From Aquihabitans sp. G128 (GTDB lineage Bacteria > Actinomycetota > Acidimicrobiia > Acidimicrobiales > Iamiaceae), in contig NZ_CP077604.1 of assembly GCF_019048865.1 (NCBI RefSeq), forward strand, positions 1,426,001 through 1,490,000: DNA of 64,000 nucleotides, in the 5' to 3' direction. Under the pieces are notes generated by a model, which had not been told where the DNA came from, did no database searches, and saw only the letters and a program-made list of their open reading frames with translations. Both the position numbers and the translations under genes were made by a program. How positions within the stretch are numbered: the first letter of the stretch is position 1; every line of letters begins with the position of its first letter. Below, one piece after another: positions 54,603 through 62,963 of this stretch.

Positions 54603-55187
54603 TCAGGTGCCCGCAGGGGCGAGGTCGCCGTCGAGCACCCGCTGGGCCACGTGGCGCATGGTCTGGCGCTCCTTCATGGCGGTCTTCTGGATGAAGCCGA
54701 AGGCGGCGGCCTCGGTGAGGCCGTTGTGGTCCATGAGCTGGCCCTTGGCCCGGTCGACCACCTTGCGGGTCTCGAGCTGGTCCCCCAGCGAGGTGGCCTG
54801 GTCGTGGAGGGCCTTGAGCTCCTGGAAGCGCCCGAGGGCGACCTCGATGGCCGGGAACAGGTCGGCCTTTTGGAACGGCTTCACGAGGTAGGCGAGCGCC
54901 CCGGCGTCACGGGCCCGCTCGATGAGGTCGCGTTGGCTGAAGGCGGTGAGGATCACCACGGCCGAGCGGCGCTCGCCGGCGATCTCCCGCGCAGCCGACA
55001 GGCCGTCGAGGCCGGGCATCTTGATGTCGAGGATGGCGACGTCGGGGTTGTGCTGGCGGACCAGCTCGACGGCTTCATCACCTCGGCCGGTCTCGGCGAC
55101 GACCTCGTAGCCCTCTTCTTCGAGGGTCTCCTTGAGGTCGAGACGGATGATCGCTTCGTCTTCGGCGATCACGACACGGGTGGGCAC
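54603..55187 (-). CDS. ANTAR-domain response regulator (PdtaR-like)
   Basis: A 194-residue two-domain protein. The receiver domain has the acidic pair IAEDEAIIRLDL, the phospho-Asp in VAILDIKMPGLDG, the Thr in VILTAFSQ and Lys in AYLVKPFQKADL. The C-terminal ANTAR domain (RKVVDRAKGQLMDHNGLTEA then AAFGFIQKTAMKERQTMRHV) binds RNA hairpins to cause antitermination. It resembles Rv1626 (PdtaR) by architecture. GTG start with AGGAG seven bases upstream. Its histidine kinase is not in the window. Confidence 0.92.
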   Translation of the reverse strand: MPTRVVIAEDEAIIRLDLKETLEEEGYEVVAETGRGDEAVELVRQHNPDVAILDIKMPGLDGLSAAREIAGERRSAVVILTAFSQRDLIERARDAGALAYLVKPFQKADLFPAIEVALGRFQELKALHDQATSLGDQLETRKVVDRAKGQLMDHNGLTEAAAFGFIQKTAMKERQTMRHVAQRVLDGDLAPAGT

Positions 55188-55221
55188 CGTTGCGCTCCTG
55201 TGTGGTTCCAATGTGGGGAGA

Positions 55222-55515
55222 TCAGGTTCCGGCGGCGACGAGCCGGTCGAGCAGGTCGTCCTGGGCGGCTTCGAGCTGGCGGACCTCGGCGACCAGCTCG
55301 TCACGGTGGCGGCGCATGGCTTCCGCGTGGCGCTGGGCCTCGCGGTGCGCCTGCTCGGCCCCGGGCGTCTCGGAGACCAGGGCCCGGAGGCGGGCCTCGT
55401 CGGCGTCGTCGGCGAAGTGGGCGAGCTGCTCCTCGGCAACGGCGAGATCACGAGCGACGGCCTTCAGGCGGTCGGACACGTCTCGCAGACGCCGTTCGAT
55501 GAGGGTGCGGCCCAC
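55222..55515 (-). CDS. Small coiled-coil protein upstream of the ANTAR regulator
   Basis: A 97-residue protein that is almost entirely charged alpha-helix (LIERRLRDVSDRLKAVARDL, then QAHREAQRHAEAMRRHRDEL), with heptad spacing suggesting one long coiled coil. It has no Cys or membrane segment. It ends 34 bases before the ANTAR regulator in the same direction and may be its operon partner. No family is recognised. Confidence 0.65.
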   Translation of the reverse strand: MGRTLIERRLRDVSDRLKAVARDLAVAEEQLAHFADDADEARLRALVSETPGAEQAHREAQRHAEAMRRHRDELVAEVRQLEAAQDDLLDRLVAAGT

Positions 55516-55626
55516 GGTGGGCAGTCTAGGCCCGGGCCCCGGCTGCTCCGGGCCAGGCCACCAGGTGTGGCGGGAACCTCCGTTGGCGGGACACCCGGCG
55601 CCGCCGGGCACCGCCATGATGGACCC

Positions 55627-57509
55627 ATGCCCGTGACGCCCCCCGATGCCGACGATCCGCAAGGGCTGGCCCCCTGGGGCATCGAGCCCGGCTACCTCGA
55701 CGTGTTCGGCGGCTGGCAGGAGCCCGGGGCCGAAGCGGTGGCCCGCCTCCGGCGCGCCATGGGCGCCACCACCGACGATCCGGCTGAGCGCCCACCGACG
55801 CCGACCCCGCTCCAGGTGCTGCGCCCGGGCGAGCAGGTCTCCCCCGCCGGGCCCGCCTCGCTCGTGCTCGAGGATGGCACGCGGCTCGTGGTCGACGGCG
55901 CCACCCCGCCGGACCTCCCGCTCGGCTACCACCGCTTGGAGCAGGAGACCGTCCACGGCCCGGCGGTGGAGCACCTGATCGTGTCGCCGGGTCGGTCCGC
56001 CCTGCCCGCAGACCTGCGGACCTGGGGGGGTCACGGCCCAGCTCTACGCCGCCCGGTCGAGCGCCAGCTGGGGCATCGGCGACCTCGCCGACCTGCGCCG
56101 GCTGGTCGACTGGGCCACCGAGCGGGGCGCAGGCGTGGTGGGCCTCAACCCGCTGCACGCCCGACCCCGTGGCCCTGCAGCCCAACAGCCCGTACTCCCC
56201 CAGCTCCCGCCGCTGGCGCGACCCGCTCTACCTCACCATCGAGGACGTCCCCGGCGCCGACGCGCTGCCGGACCTCGCCGCCCTCGTGGCCACCGGCCGG
56301 GCCCTGTCGGACGGGGCTCGCATCGACCGCACCGCGGTGTGGGCCCACAAGCGCGGCGCGCTCGAGCAGCTGTGGGACCGGTTCGGCGGCGACCCGGCGT
56401 TCGACCGCTACCGCTACGAGCAGGGAGAGGACCTGGCCACCTGGGCCACGTACTGCGCCCTCGTCGACCACCACGGCACCGGTTGGCACGGCTGGCCCGC
56501 CGGCCACCAGGAGCCGGGCTCGCCCGCCGTGCAGCGCTACGCCGCCACCCACGAGCGCGAGGTGGGCTTCTGGGCCTGGCTCCAGTGGCTGCTCGACGAG
56601 CAGCTGCGCGCCAGCGGCGCCGCCGACGTGGTGGTGGCCGACCTGGCGGTGGGCTTCGACGCCGGTGGGGCCGACGCCTGGCAGTGGCAGGACCTGCTGG
56701 CCGAGGGCGTGCGCGTCGGCGCCCCACCGGACCTGCTCGGCCCCGACGGCCAGGACTGGGGGCTGCCGCCCTTCGTGCCGTGGAAGCTGCGCGACGCCGG
56801 GTACCAGCCCTTCGCCCGCACCATCCGCGCCGTGGCCCGCCACGCGCGTGGCCTGCGCATCGACCACGTCATGGGCCTGTTCCGCCTGCTGTGGATCCCG
56901 CCCACCATGGGCGCGGCCGACGGCGCCTACGTCCGCTTCCACGGCAAGGAGCTGCTCGACGTCGTGGCGCTGGAGAGCGTGCGGGCCGGCGCCCTCGTCA
57001 TCGGCGAGGACCTCGGCACCGTCGAGCCGGGCGTGCGCGAGGTGCTGGCCGACGCCGGCGTCCTCTCCACCCGCCTGCTGTGGTTCGAGGACGAGCCGCC
57101 GGCCACCTGGCCCCGCCAGGCCATGGCCGCCGTGTCCACCCACGACCTGCCGACGGTGGCCGGCGTCTGGACCGGCGTCGACCTGGCCGACCAGCACGCC
57201 GCCGGGGTGACCGTGCCGGCCGACGGCGACGAGGAGATGCGCCACCACCTCCGCGCCGCCGGCCACGTCGACGACTCGGCCTCGGTGGAGCAGGTGGTGC
57301 TCGCCGCGCACCGCCGGCTGGCCGAAGCCCCGTCGGTGCTGGTGACCGCCACCCTCGACGACCTGCTCGGTGCCGAGCACCGCCCCAACCTCCCGGGCAC
57401 CGTCGACGAGCACCCGAACTGGCGCATCCCCCTGCCGGTCCCCCTGGACGACCTCCCCGGCCACGACCGGGCCGAAGCCATCGCCGCCGCCCTCGCCGAA
57501 GGCCGCTGA
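55627..57509 (+). CDS. malQ: 4-alpha-glucanotransferase, two frameshifts in the assembly
   Basis: GH77 amylomaltase, about 627 residues when repaired. An N-terminal beta domain (APWGIEPGYLDVFGGWQEP) is followed after a frame change at the G7 run 56024-56030 by VTAQLYAARSSASWGIGDLA. A second change near 56160-56162 leads to DPVALQPNSPYSPSSRRWRD. The rest is uninterrupted, with RIDHVMGLFRLLWIP (nucleophile Asp), LVIGEDLGTVEPGVREVL (acid/base Glu) and VSTHDLPTVAGVWTG. All GH77 motifs are intact across the three frames, so base-calling error is likely. Confidence 0.85.
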
Positions 57510-57515
57510 CGCGCC

Positions 57516-57601
57516 TGGTGCCCGGAGCGGGATTCGAACCCGCACGCCCTTTCGGACAGCTGAGTTTGAGTCAGCCGCGTCTGCCATTCCGCCACCCGGG
57601 C
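57516..57601 (-). tRNA. tRNA-Leu, anticodon CAA
   Basis: On the minus strand an 86-base type II tRNA folds from GCCCGGG at the 5' end to TCCGGGC plus discriminator A. The anticodon arm is GCTGA-CTCAAAC-TCAGC, which gives anticodon CAA, reading UUG. A long variable arm (TGTCCGAAAGGGCG), the GGTTCGAATCC T-arm and an encoded CCA (57516-57518) are all present. Confidence 0.95.
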
Positions 57602-57656
57602 GGGTGGACTGCGCTGGTCAGCCTAGGCGGCGACCCCGCCCGGCCCCGGCAGCGGT

Positions 57657-58121
<465 letters not shown>

Positions 58122-58174
58122 GGCGTGCACCGTAGCCAAGCGATGCGGCGCCCGGCGCCGCCGCTGGTCCGGGC

Positions 58175-58883
58175 TCAGCCGTCGTGGTTGACCATGGCCG
58201 TGGCGCCCATCTCGAAGTACGCCAGCAGCTTCGCCTCCAGCTCCGGCGCCAGGTGCTCTGCGTGCACCGCTTCGGTCATGTGGTGGACCCAGCGGTCCCG
58301 TCCGGCCGTGTCGATGGCCACGTGGCCGTGGCGCATCCGCAGGCGTGGGTGCCCTCGTTCGTCGGAGTACTGCTCGGTGCCCCCGCCCCAGTACTGGGCC
58401 AGGAAGCCGGCGGTGTTGCGGACCGACTCGGTGAGGTCGTCGGGGTAGAGCGGCCGCAGGACCGGGTCGGTCTCGACGCCGGCGTAGAAGCGCTCGACCA
58501 CCCGGTCGAAGAACGGTCGGCCACCGACCGCCTCGAAGACGTTGACCTCCGGTCCGTCGACGGCCAGGGCCAGCGGCGCCCGTCCCCCCCGGTCCGGGCT
58601 CGGTCGTGGCCGCGCCGGTGGGGGTGCGCAGGAGGTCGCCAGGGGCGAAGTCGGCCGGCTCCAACCCTTCGACGAGCACCCCGCTCAGCGGTGGGTCGAG
58701 CGGCGGGTCCTGCTGCAGCTCGGCCAGGCCGACGACGCGGGTGAGGCGGGCGGCATCGCCGCGAGCCCACTCGAGCGGGTCGCCCAGCTGCAGCTCGCCC
58801 TCGGCCAGCACGCCGGCCACGACGGTGCCGTGGCCCTCGGCGTGGAAGGCGGTGCGGACGACGAAGGTGACGGGGTCGCTCAC
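58175..58883 (-). CDS. EF-Tu domain 2-like protein joined to truncated haemoglobin; frame breaks in G7 run
   Basis: The first frame, from GTG 58883, encodes a domain like EF-Tu/IF-2 beta-barrel domain 2: VRTAFHAEGHGTVVAGVLAE, LEPADFAPGDLLRTP. At the homopolymer 58584-58590 the frame changes, and the rest is a group II truncated haemoglobin: NVFEAVGGRPFFDRVVERFY, ETDPVLRPLYPDDL, FLAQYWGGGTEQYSDERGHP (haem region) and RWVHHMTEAVHAEHL. The haemoglobin has no start codon before GTG 58501, which is inside its first helix. Removing one G would fuse both parts into one 235-residue protein. The alternative is two overlapping genes with a missing start. It begins 10 bases after the left copy of the 66-bp repeat. 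Confidence 0.7.
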
Positions 58884-58888
58884 GGCCG

Positions 58889-58954
58889 GGCCGTCACTTG
58901 GGGCCGCCACCGGGGCCGAAGAACCCGCCCTCGGGCCGGCTGTGGGCGTGGAAG
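58889..58954. repeat. Left 66-bp direct repeat, attL-like
   Basis: Identical over 66 bases to 62964-63029. On the minus strand it encodes the orphaned last residues HAHSRPEGGFFGPGGGPK plus stop of the host gene at 62969-63283. It marks the left end of the inserted element. Confidence 0.95.
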
Positions 58955-58990
58955 AAAGCCCAGGTCAGAGCCACTTCTAGGAGTCTCTGT

Positions 58991-59282
58991 GTGACCATTC
59001 CTCAGCAGCTCCATTCCTCATCAGGAGTAGCGATCTACGTCCGTCGGTCCTCAGACCCTATGGGTCTAGGAGCGGCAATCGAACGCCAGACCCAGGAGTG
59101 TGAGGCCCTAGTGGAGCGCAACGGCTGGCAGATCACCCAGCGGTACCCAGACAACGCCATCTCAGCCCCAGGACGCAAGCGCAAGCCTGACTACGAGGCC
59201 CTGTGCGCTGCCATCGCTAGCGGCTCAGTCACGGCCCTAGTGGCTTGGGACCCTGACGGGCTCCACCGCAAGCCCTCGGAGT
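58991..59282 (+). pseudogene. Serine integrase, N-terminal catalytic part only
   Basis: From a GTG at 58991 the first 97 codons are a large-serine-recombinase catalytic domain: VAIYVRRSSDPMG carries the nucleophile Ser, then AIERQTQECEALVERNGW, DYEALCAAIASGSVTALVAW. The DRLHR helix motif reads DGLHRK, so the conserved Arg is changed. Similarity stops near 59280, and the following bases belong to a tail gene in another frame. The DNA-binding domains are missing, so the element cannot move by itself. It starts 37 bases inside the left repeat, where integrase genes usually lie. Confidence 0.85.
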
Positions 59283-59573
59283 CATCAGTGCGTCCTAGAT
59301 CGCTACAAGGACCCACATACGCGCATCTATGGCCTACAGATCACAGGCGCAACCTCCACGATCTCGACGATAGACGTAGGCGACAAGGTGTCTGTAGTGC
59401 GTAAGCCGCAGAACGTAGGCATAGCCATCACGTCTACGCAGATCGTAGAAGGCATCAACTGGAACATCAGAACAGACTCAGTGGAGCTAGAGCTACGACT
59501 CTCTCCTGCTGACCTGCGCTCCTACATGATCTTTGACTCTGGCACCTTCGATAACAAACCATTCTCACACTAA
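59283..59573 (+). pseudogene. Phage tail-like protein, C-terminal part only
   Basis: An open frame that begins at the deletion junction and encodes about 96 residues: CVLDRYKDPHTRIYGLQITG, GDKVSVVRKPQNVGIAITST, IRTDSVELELRLSPADLRSY. The beta-rich sequence with TRIYGLQI and a RLSPADLR end is typical of the last part of a siphophage minor tail protein. There is no start of its own. The junction with the integrase near 59280 shows a large internal deletion. Confidence 0.75.
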
Positions 59574-59585
59574 GGCGGATAGCAC

Positions 59586-60104
59586 TTGGCGTACTCAGAC
59601 TTACAACCCATCCTCAACCCAGCACCAGGCGTAACCGTTACGTCAGCGTGGGGCGATCAAATCAGAGACAATGACGAGTTTCTAGTAAGCCCGCCGTCAT
59701 GCGTTGTGTATGCCACGACCGCACAATCCACAGCCAACAACACCCTCGTTGCCATGACTGCGGATGGCGAAGTCTATGACAATGCCGCTATGCACAGCAC
59801 CGTAACAAACACGTCTCAGATAGTCATTCCCGTAGCAGGGCTGTACCGCATGGAGACAATCGTTGAGTGGACTGCCAACGCCACAGGCCACAGGTTCCTA
59901 GAGTGCCTCATCAATGGCATCACTCTTAAGACTCTCAACTACCCAAGCTCACCCATGAGCGCGAACAACAACACAGCCCTAAACGGCTCTTGGACCTTCA
60001 CGTTCATAGCAGGCGACTACCTAGAGGTACGTACTAGACAAACCTCAGGCGGAGCACTTACCTGCCAGCTACAGCACTTTGCCGTTACTTGGGTAGGCCG
60101 CTAG
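59586..60104 (+). CDS. Jelly-roll-like phage tail / receptor-binding protein
   Basis: A 172-residue protein directly after the tail fragment. It begins AYSDLQPILNPAPGVTVTSA then WGDQIRDNDEFL, a segment common at the start of actinophage tail accessory proteins. The rest alternates beta strands (QIVIPVAGLYRMETIVEW, FLECLINGITLKTLNY, SWTFTFIAGDYLEVRTRQ) and ends FAVTWVGR, as in C1q/TNF-like jelly rolls. The start is a TTG with AAGGCGG about eight bases upstream. Its TAG shares bases with the TAG of the opposite gene (CTAG). Its last 28 bases are duplicated at 60971-60999. Confidence 0.75.
   Translation: MAYSDLQPILNPAPGVTVTSAWGDQIRDNDEFLVSPPSCVVYATTAQSTANNTLVAMTADGEVYDNAAMHSTVTNTSQIVIPVAGLYRMETIVEWTANATGHRFLECLINGITLKTLNYPSSPMSANNNTALNGSWTFTFIAGDYLEVRTRQTSGGALTCQLQHFAVTWVGR
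60077..60104 (+). repeat. Tail-gene 3' end, copy 1
   Basis: The 28 bases coding FAVTWVGR-stop recur at 60971-60999 with three substitutions and one inserted base. Both copies abut the stop codon of an opposite-strand membrane-protein gene. Confidence 0.85.
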
Positions 60105-60928
60105 CCAGCCAGGCTCAACGCATCCAACGCGGGACGCGACAAGCCAGCCTTGACAGATGACGGCAAGGTAGTCCGCAAGAAGGTGCGTAGATTCGCCTTA
60201 AGTTCTGGCGGGGCAGCCTTGAATCTGCCACTTAATGCCAAATCCTCTAGGAACACCAACACACTAAGGGGCCCAAGGCTTCCTATGAACCTCTCCATCT
60301 TCCTAATGTTGCCCTGCGCTACAATTGTCAAAAACTCCGCCCTCAATAGGCTCTGGTTCATTGGCGTAGCGTCGACGTAGTTTGCTGCACTAATTTCGCT
60401 CAGATGCGTGTCTAGCTCTGACGGTCGCACGACCTGTTTAGCGAGAGCATCCAGCTTCCTGTCAAGGCTCTGATACAACGTCAGTTCCTTTGGCTCCCGC
60501 TTCCAAGCGCCATCGCGCATTACTCCCGCGTGGAGGTTATTGGCTCGCCCAATGGTTCGCCCAATGCTGAGAATGCACACCCAAGCTATGATGACAGCAA
60601 AGATGCTTAGGGCCTTGCCAACAGCGTGGAGCTCTCCAGCCCCAAGCAAGCCGCCTAAGAAGATAAACATCACCGTGCCCGTGAGCAGCGGAAGCGGTAG
60701 GAGCATCAGGGTGCGGATTTGTTGAGTAATATACAGTTCGTGGTCTGAGCGGTATTCGTTCAGTAGGGCAGCGTACTGAGCATCCTTACCCTCTTTAATC
60801 TTCTGTCGTTTCTCCCTCCGCACGTTCTTCCACTTGGTAATGTCATCCTGAAAGATCAGGGCAATAATCGCCAAGATCAACGAAATAACGGTTAACACAA
60901 ATCCCGTTATCTCCAACCACCTAGGCAC
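60101..60928 (-). CDS. Prophage membrane-protein cassette 1
   Basis: A 275-residue protein with no recognised family. Three transmembrane helices are visible: residues about 7-27 (ITGFVLTVISLILAIIALIF), 83-102 and 108-128 (ALSIFAVIIAWVCILSIGRT). A charged loop with KNVRREKRQKIKEGKDAQY lies between the first two. The C-terminal 145 residues are helical and soluble, with AEFLTIVAQG and FLEDLALSGRF shared with cassette 2. GTG start with GGGGAG eight bases upstream. It is opposite to the tail genes and has its own leader, so it is probably expressed in the lysogen. A role in superinfection exclusion or defence is inference. Confidence 0.7.
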   Translation of the reverse strand: MPRWLEITGFVLTVISLILAIIALIFQDDITKWKNVRREKRQKIKEGKDAQYAALLNEYRSDHELYITQQIRTLMLLPLPLLTGTVMFIFLGGLLGAGELHAVGKALSIFAVIIAWVCILSIGRTIGRANNLHAGVMRDGAWKREPKELTLYQSLDRKLDALAKQVVRPSELDTHLSEISAANYVDATPMNQSLLRAEFLTIVAQGNIRKMERFIGSLGPLSVLVFLEDLALSGRFKAAPPELKANLRTFLRTTLPSSVKAGLSRPALDALSLAG

Positions 60929-60946
60929 AGGTCCCGCTCCCCTCAC

Positions 60947-60963
60947 ACATTCTGACGACTCTA
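60947..60963 (-). promoter_or_regulatory. Conserved leader/promoter element of cassette 1
   Basis: On the minus strand TAGAGTCGTCAGAATGT, matching the element before cassette 2 (61910-61926) at 15 of 17 bases. TAGAGT could be a -10 hexamer with the conserved CGTCAGAATGT at or after the transcription start. No clear -35 is seen. The ribosome site of each cassette follows about ten bases later and is also shared. Confidence 0.55.
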
Positions 60964-60970
60964 GCAGAAC

Positions 60971-60999
60971 CTTTACCGTTGCTTGGGTTGGCCGCCTAG
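60971..60999 (+). repeat. Tail-gene 3' end, copy 2 (orphan)
   Basis: An orphan duplicate of 60077-60104. It still reads FTVAWVGR but then CTA GAC instead of a stop. Its presence between the two cassettes shows that the duplicated unit was tail-gene end plus opposite-strand gene plus leader. Confidence 0.85.
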
Positions 61000-61893
61000 A
61001 CGCCCAGTTTAAACCTGGCGTTTCGCGATAGCTTGTCTAGCATGGAATGTCTACAGGTAGCGCGGATTAGTTTCGTATGAGCAGCCTGCCCAATAGGCAA
61101 TAGACCTGCCCACTCAGCACTAACAGCTAGTTCTTCCAGGAATGGAGGAATGTTGTCAGGGCCAATTCTCAAAAGGAACTTGAGAACGTCGTTTTCGCTG
61201 GTGTAACTAATGAATTCAGCTATGAGCGACGCGGGCAGGCTCGCTAACGCTTTGCCAGTCTGGTCGCGCAGATCGCTTTGCATCGTGCGCCGCCCCTCCA
61301 CCGCCACCATTCGCAGCAACGTCCGCTCTCAGGTTCCCTAGCCCCAGTCTTAAGCTAGTCAGGTCCGTCTGACGTTGAGCCTCCGCTCGCTCTTGGGCTT
61401 CAAGGACCTTTGCTACGTCGCTACGCAGAGCTTCGTCTTTAGAACTATTGACCTGCTGCAAACGCTCTAGAGCATCTTTCGTGTCTGATCTCATGTTCGC
61501 TTGCAACTGGTCAAGGGTGTTGGGCAGATTGGCCAGCGTCGCGGTAAACCCGTCGATTAGGGCCGCAGTATTCTTTTCAGTAGCCTGTATACTGCCGTTC
61601 ATTGTCGCTTGATCTGAGCCTAGACGCTTGATCTCATCCAGTAGTGTCTCCCTGAACTCCTTGCGTTTCAAAAGAATGAAGCGGATAAAGACCGCGATGG
61701 CAACGACTGCAAAGATGGCAGCAGCAATAGCAAGTCCGCGCGCCCCAATCCTAAAGCCAACAATGCCAGTGGCAATACCAACCACACTTAGGACTCCACT
61801 ACGCCTGTTGAGGTAGTCCTCAGCGCGATCCCACCACCTCCACTTGTCTTGCGGGTCTGGCGTGCCAGGATCAATAACTACCGCCTGTGGCAC
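60996..61893 (-). CDS. Prophage membrane-protein cassette 2, frame breaks in a G4 run
   Basis: From GTG 61893 the first frame gives two transmembrane helices (about residues 33-51 and 54-74, LAIAAAIFAVVAIAVFIRFI), then a coiled coil of about 115 residues (TLLDEIKRLGSDQ, LRSDVAKVLEAQERAEAQR) ending in a Gly-rich stretch. At the run 61293-61296 the conserved sequence moves to another frame: SDLRDQTGKALASLPASLIA, then EFISYTSENDVLKFLLRIG and PPFLEELAVSAEWAG, which align with the C-terminus of cassette 1. The total is about 297 residues. The shift could be a sequencing error, a decayed gene or programmed +1 frameshifting. Confidence 0.7.
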
Positions 61894-61909
61894 GTTCCCG
61901 CTCCCTGTG

Positions 61910-61926
61910 ACATTCTGACGAGTGTA
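61910..61926 (-). promoter_or_regulatory. Conserved leader/promoter element of cassette 2
   Basis: On the minus strand TACACTCGTCAGAATGT, followed by CACAGGGAGCGGGAAC and the GTG start. It matches the cassette 1 leader closely (see 60947-60963), including the ribosome site, so both cassettes should be expressed in the same way. Confidence 0.55.
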
Positions 61927-62014
61927 GCCGCGCCTGTAACAGCCTGAGGCCCACTGACCCCGGACGGGACAGAGCTTCACCAACGCAAGCTGAGAGGCCC
62001 CTAGACGGCCCTCT

Positions 62015-62069
62015 AACGCAAAGAGCCGCCCGTACCCCTCACAGGTACTAGGCGGCTCTTTTTTGCGTT
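62015..62069. terminator. Bidirectional intrinsic terminator in the prophage
   Basis: Arms AACGCAAAGAGCCGCC (62015-62030) and GGCGGCTCTTTTTTGCGTT (62051-62069) pair over most of their length, with a small inner GTAC/GTAC pairing. T and A tracts flank the stem on both strands. It lies 18 bases past the stop of the gene at 62087-62683 and upstream of the cassettes, isolating them from its transcription. Confidence 0.9.
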
Positions 62070-62086
62070 CTGCGAAGAGAGCTAGA

Positions 62087-62683
62087 TCAGGCCTTGCCGT
62101 AGAGCTTGGGTGCCCTGCCTCGCCCATCGTGGTCAGGCGCATCGCCCAGGTCCACGATGTCACCGTTCTCCAACAGTTGCTTCACGTAGTTGGTAGCCGT
62201 GCCCTTCTCACGATCCAGAGCCGTAGCCAGGTCCGCCACCTTCCAGCCGCTACCCAGCTTGTGGGCAGCCTTCTTCACGTCCTCGTAGGGGATGCGAGGG
62301 GCGCGAGCACCGCCGCCGCCAGACGCAGCCTTGGCACGGCCCTTGGAAGCCGCAGCGGGAACTTCGATCCCAGCTTCCTTCAACACCTCCTCAGGCACGC
62401 CCACAGCCAGCCAGGCAGCCGCAGGGATGTTCTCAGCCTCTGCGTAGGCCTTGGCCTCAGAGATGAACACAGCCCGCTGACGTGAGAAGTCTGGCGCCTG
62501 GCCTTCCTGAGCCTCCGTGAGCGCAGCCGTGAGCTTCAATCGCACAATGACGTCAGTCTCTGCCTTGATTTGCGAGCGCAACGCTTCCACGGCGCCCCTG
62601 TCAACAACCGGCCGACCTGATTGGCCCAGCGTTTCGAGATAATGCCTGATGCCGTCTTCAACGGATTTGGTTGTCACGACCAC
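62087..62683 (-). CDS. Prophage protein with C-terminal winged-helix-like domain
   Basis: A 198-residue protein. The N-terminal half is helical (GAVEALRSQIKAETDVIVRL, AVFISEAKAYAEAENIPAAA), followed by a Lys/Ala/Gly linker with GRAKAASGGGGARAP. The C-terminus reads GSGWKVADLATALDREKGTA then TNYVKQLLENGDIVDLGDAP, a helix-turn-helix plus wing. It may be a DNA-binding regulator of the prophage. The start is GTG 62683 or 62677, with no strong ribosome site. A terminator follows the stop. Confidence 0.65.
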   Translation of the reverse strand: MVVTTKSVEDGIRHYLETLGQSGRPVVDRGAVEALRSQIKAETDVIVRLKLTAALTEAQEGQAPDFSRQRAVFISEAKAYAEAENIPAAAWLAVGVPEEVLKEAGIEVPAAASKGRAKAASGGGGARAPRIPYEDVKKAAHKLGSGWKVADLATALDREKGTATNYVKQLLENGDIVDLGDAPDHDGRGRAPKLYGKA

Positions 62684-62963
62684 TCACACTAGTCAGACCG
62701 TCCCCCGCAGCACTTCACTGTCCCCAACCAGGCTTTTGCCGTTAACAACTGCTCGTCCCCCTACCCTCGCGGACCTGCCTCCCTCAATGCAGTGCACAAT
62801 GAGCAGGAATAGCGGCCCCTCCTCCCACGACGGAGGTCGACCACCTTCTCGCAGCACGTGGACATCTCAGATGGAACTCTGTTGGCGGCTGGGAGAACGA
62901 GCGATGTGAAGGCCTCGACCCTGATCTTCGCGATGCGATTCTCGGTCAGCCGGTGCACGAGCA
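62684..62963. other. Right end of the prophage, no supported gene
   Basis: About 280 bases between the winged-helix gene and the right repeat. GC rises toward the host level. A minus-strand frame (62761-62968) contains GLLVHRLTENRIAKIRVEAF and continues to about 62760, but it has no start or ribosome site. It may be a gene remnant or the right arm of the attachment site. Confidence 0.4.

Larger units (their letters stand above)
58955..62963. mobile_element. Prophage remnant inserted at the 3' end of a host gene
   Basis: About 4.0 kb bounded by perfect 66-bp direct repeats. GC content, codon use and stop codons (TAA, TAG) differ visibly from the host on both sides. Contents, left to right: serine integrase N-terminal part; tail-protein C-terminal part; jelly-roll-like tail protein; two opposite-strand membrane-protein cassettes; bidirectional terminator; winged-helix-like gene. 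Head, replication and lysis genes are absent. The host gene on the right keeps its full end, so insertion did not destroy it; before insertion that gene would have been followed after ten bases by the EF-Tu/haemoglobin gene. Confidence 0.9.

Noticed and set aside
58898..59404. Serine integrase start inside the left repeat
   Set aside because: The frame is open from 58898, but that part is the antisense of the host gene end. Integrase similarity begins after the GTG at 58991.
62649..62909. Plus-strand gene at the right end of the prophage
   Set aside because: Ser/Thr/Pro-rich frame of 86 codons with no ribosome site; it overlaps the start of the winged-helix gene and has no recognisable domain.
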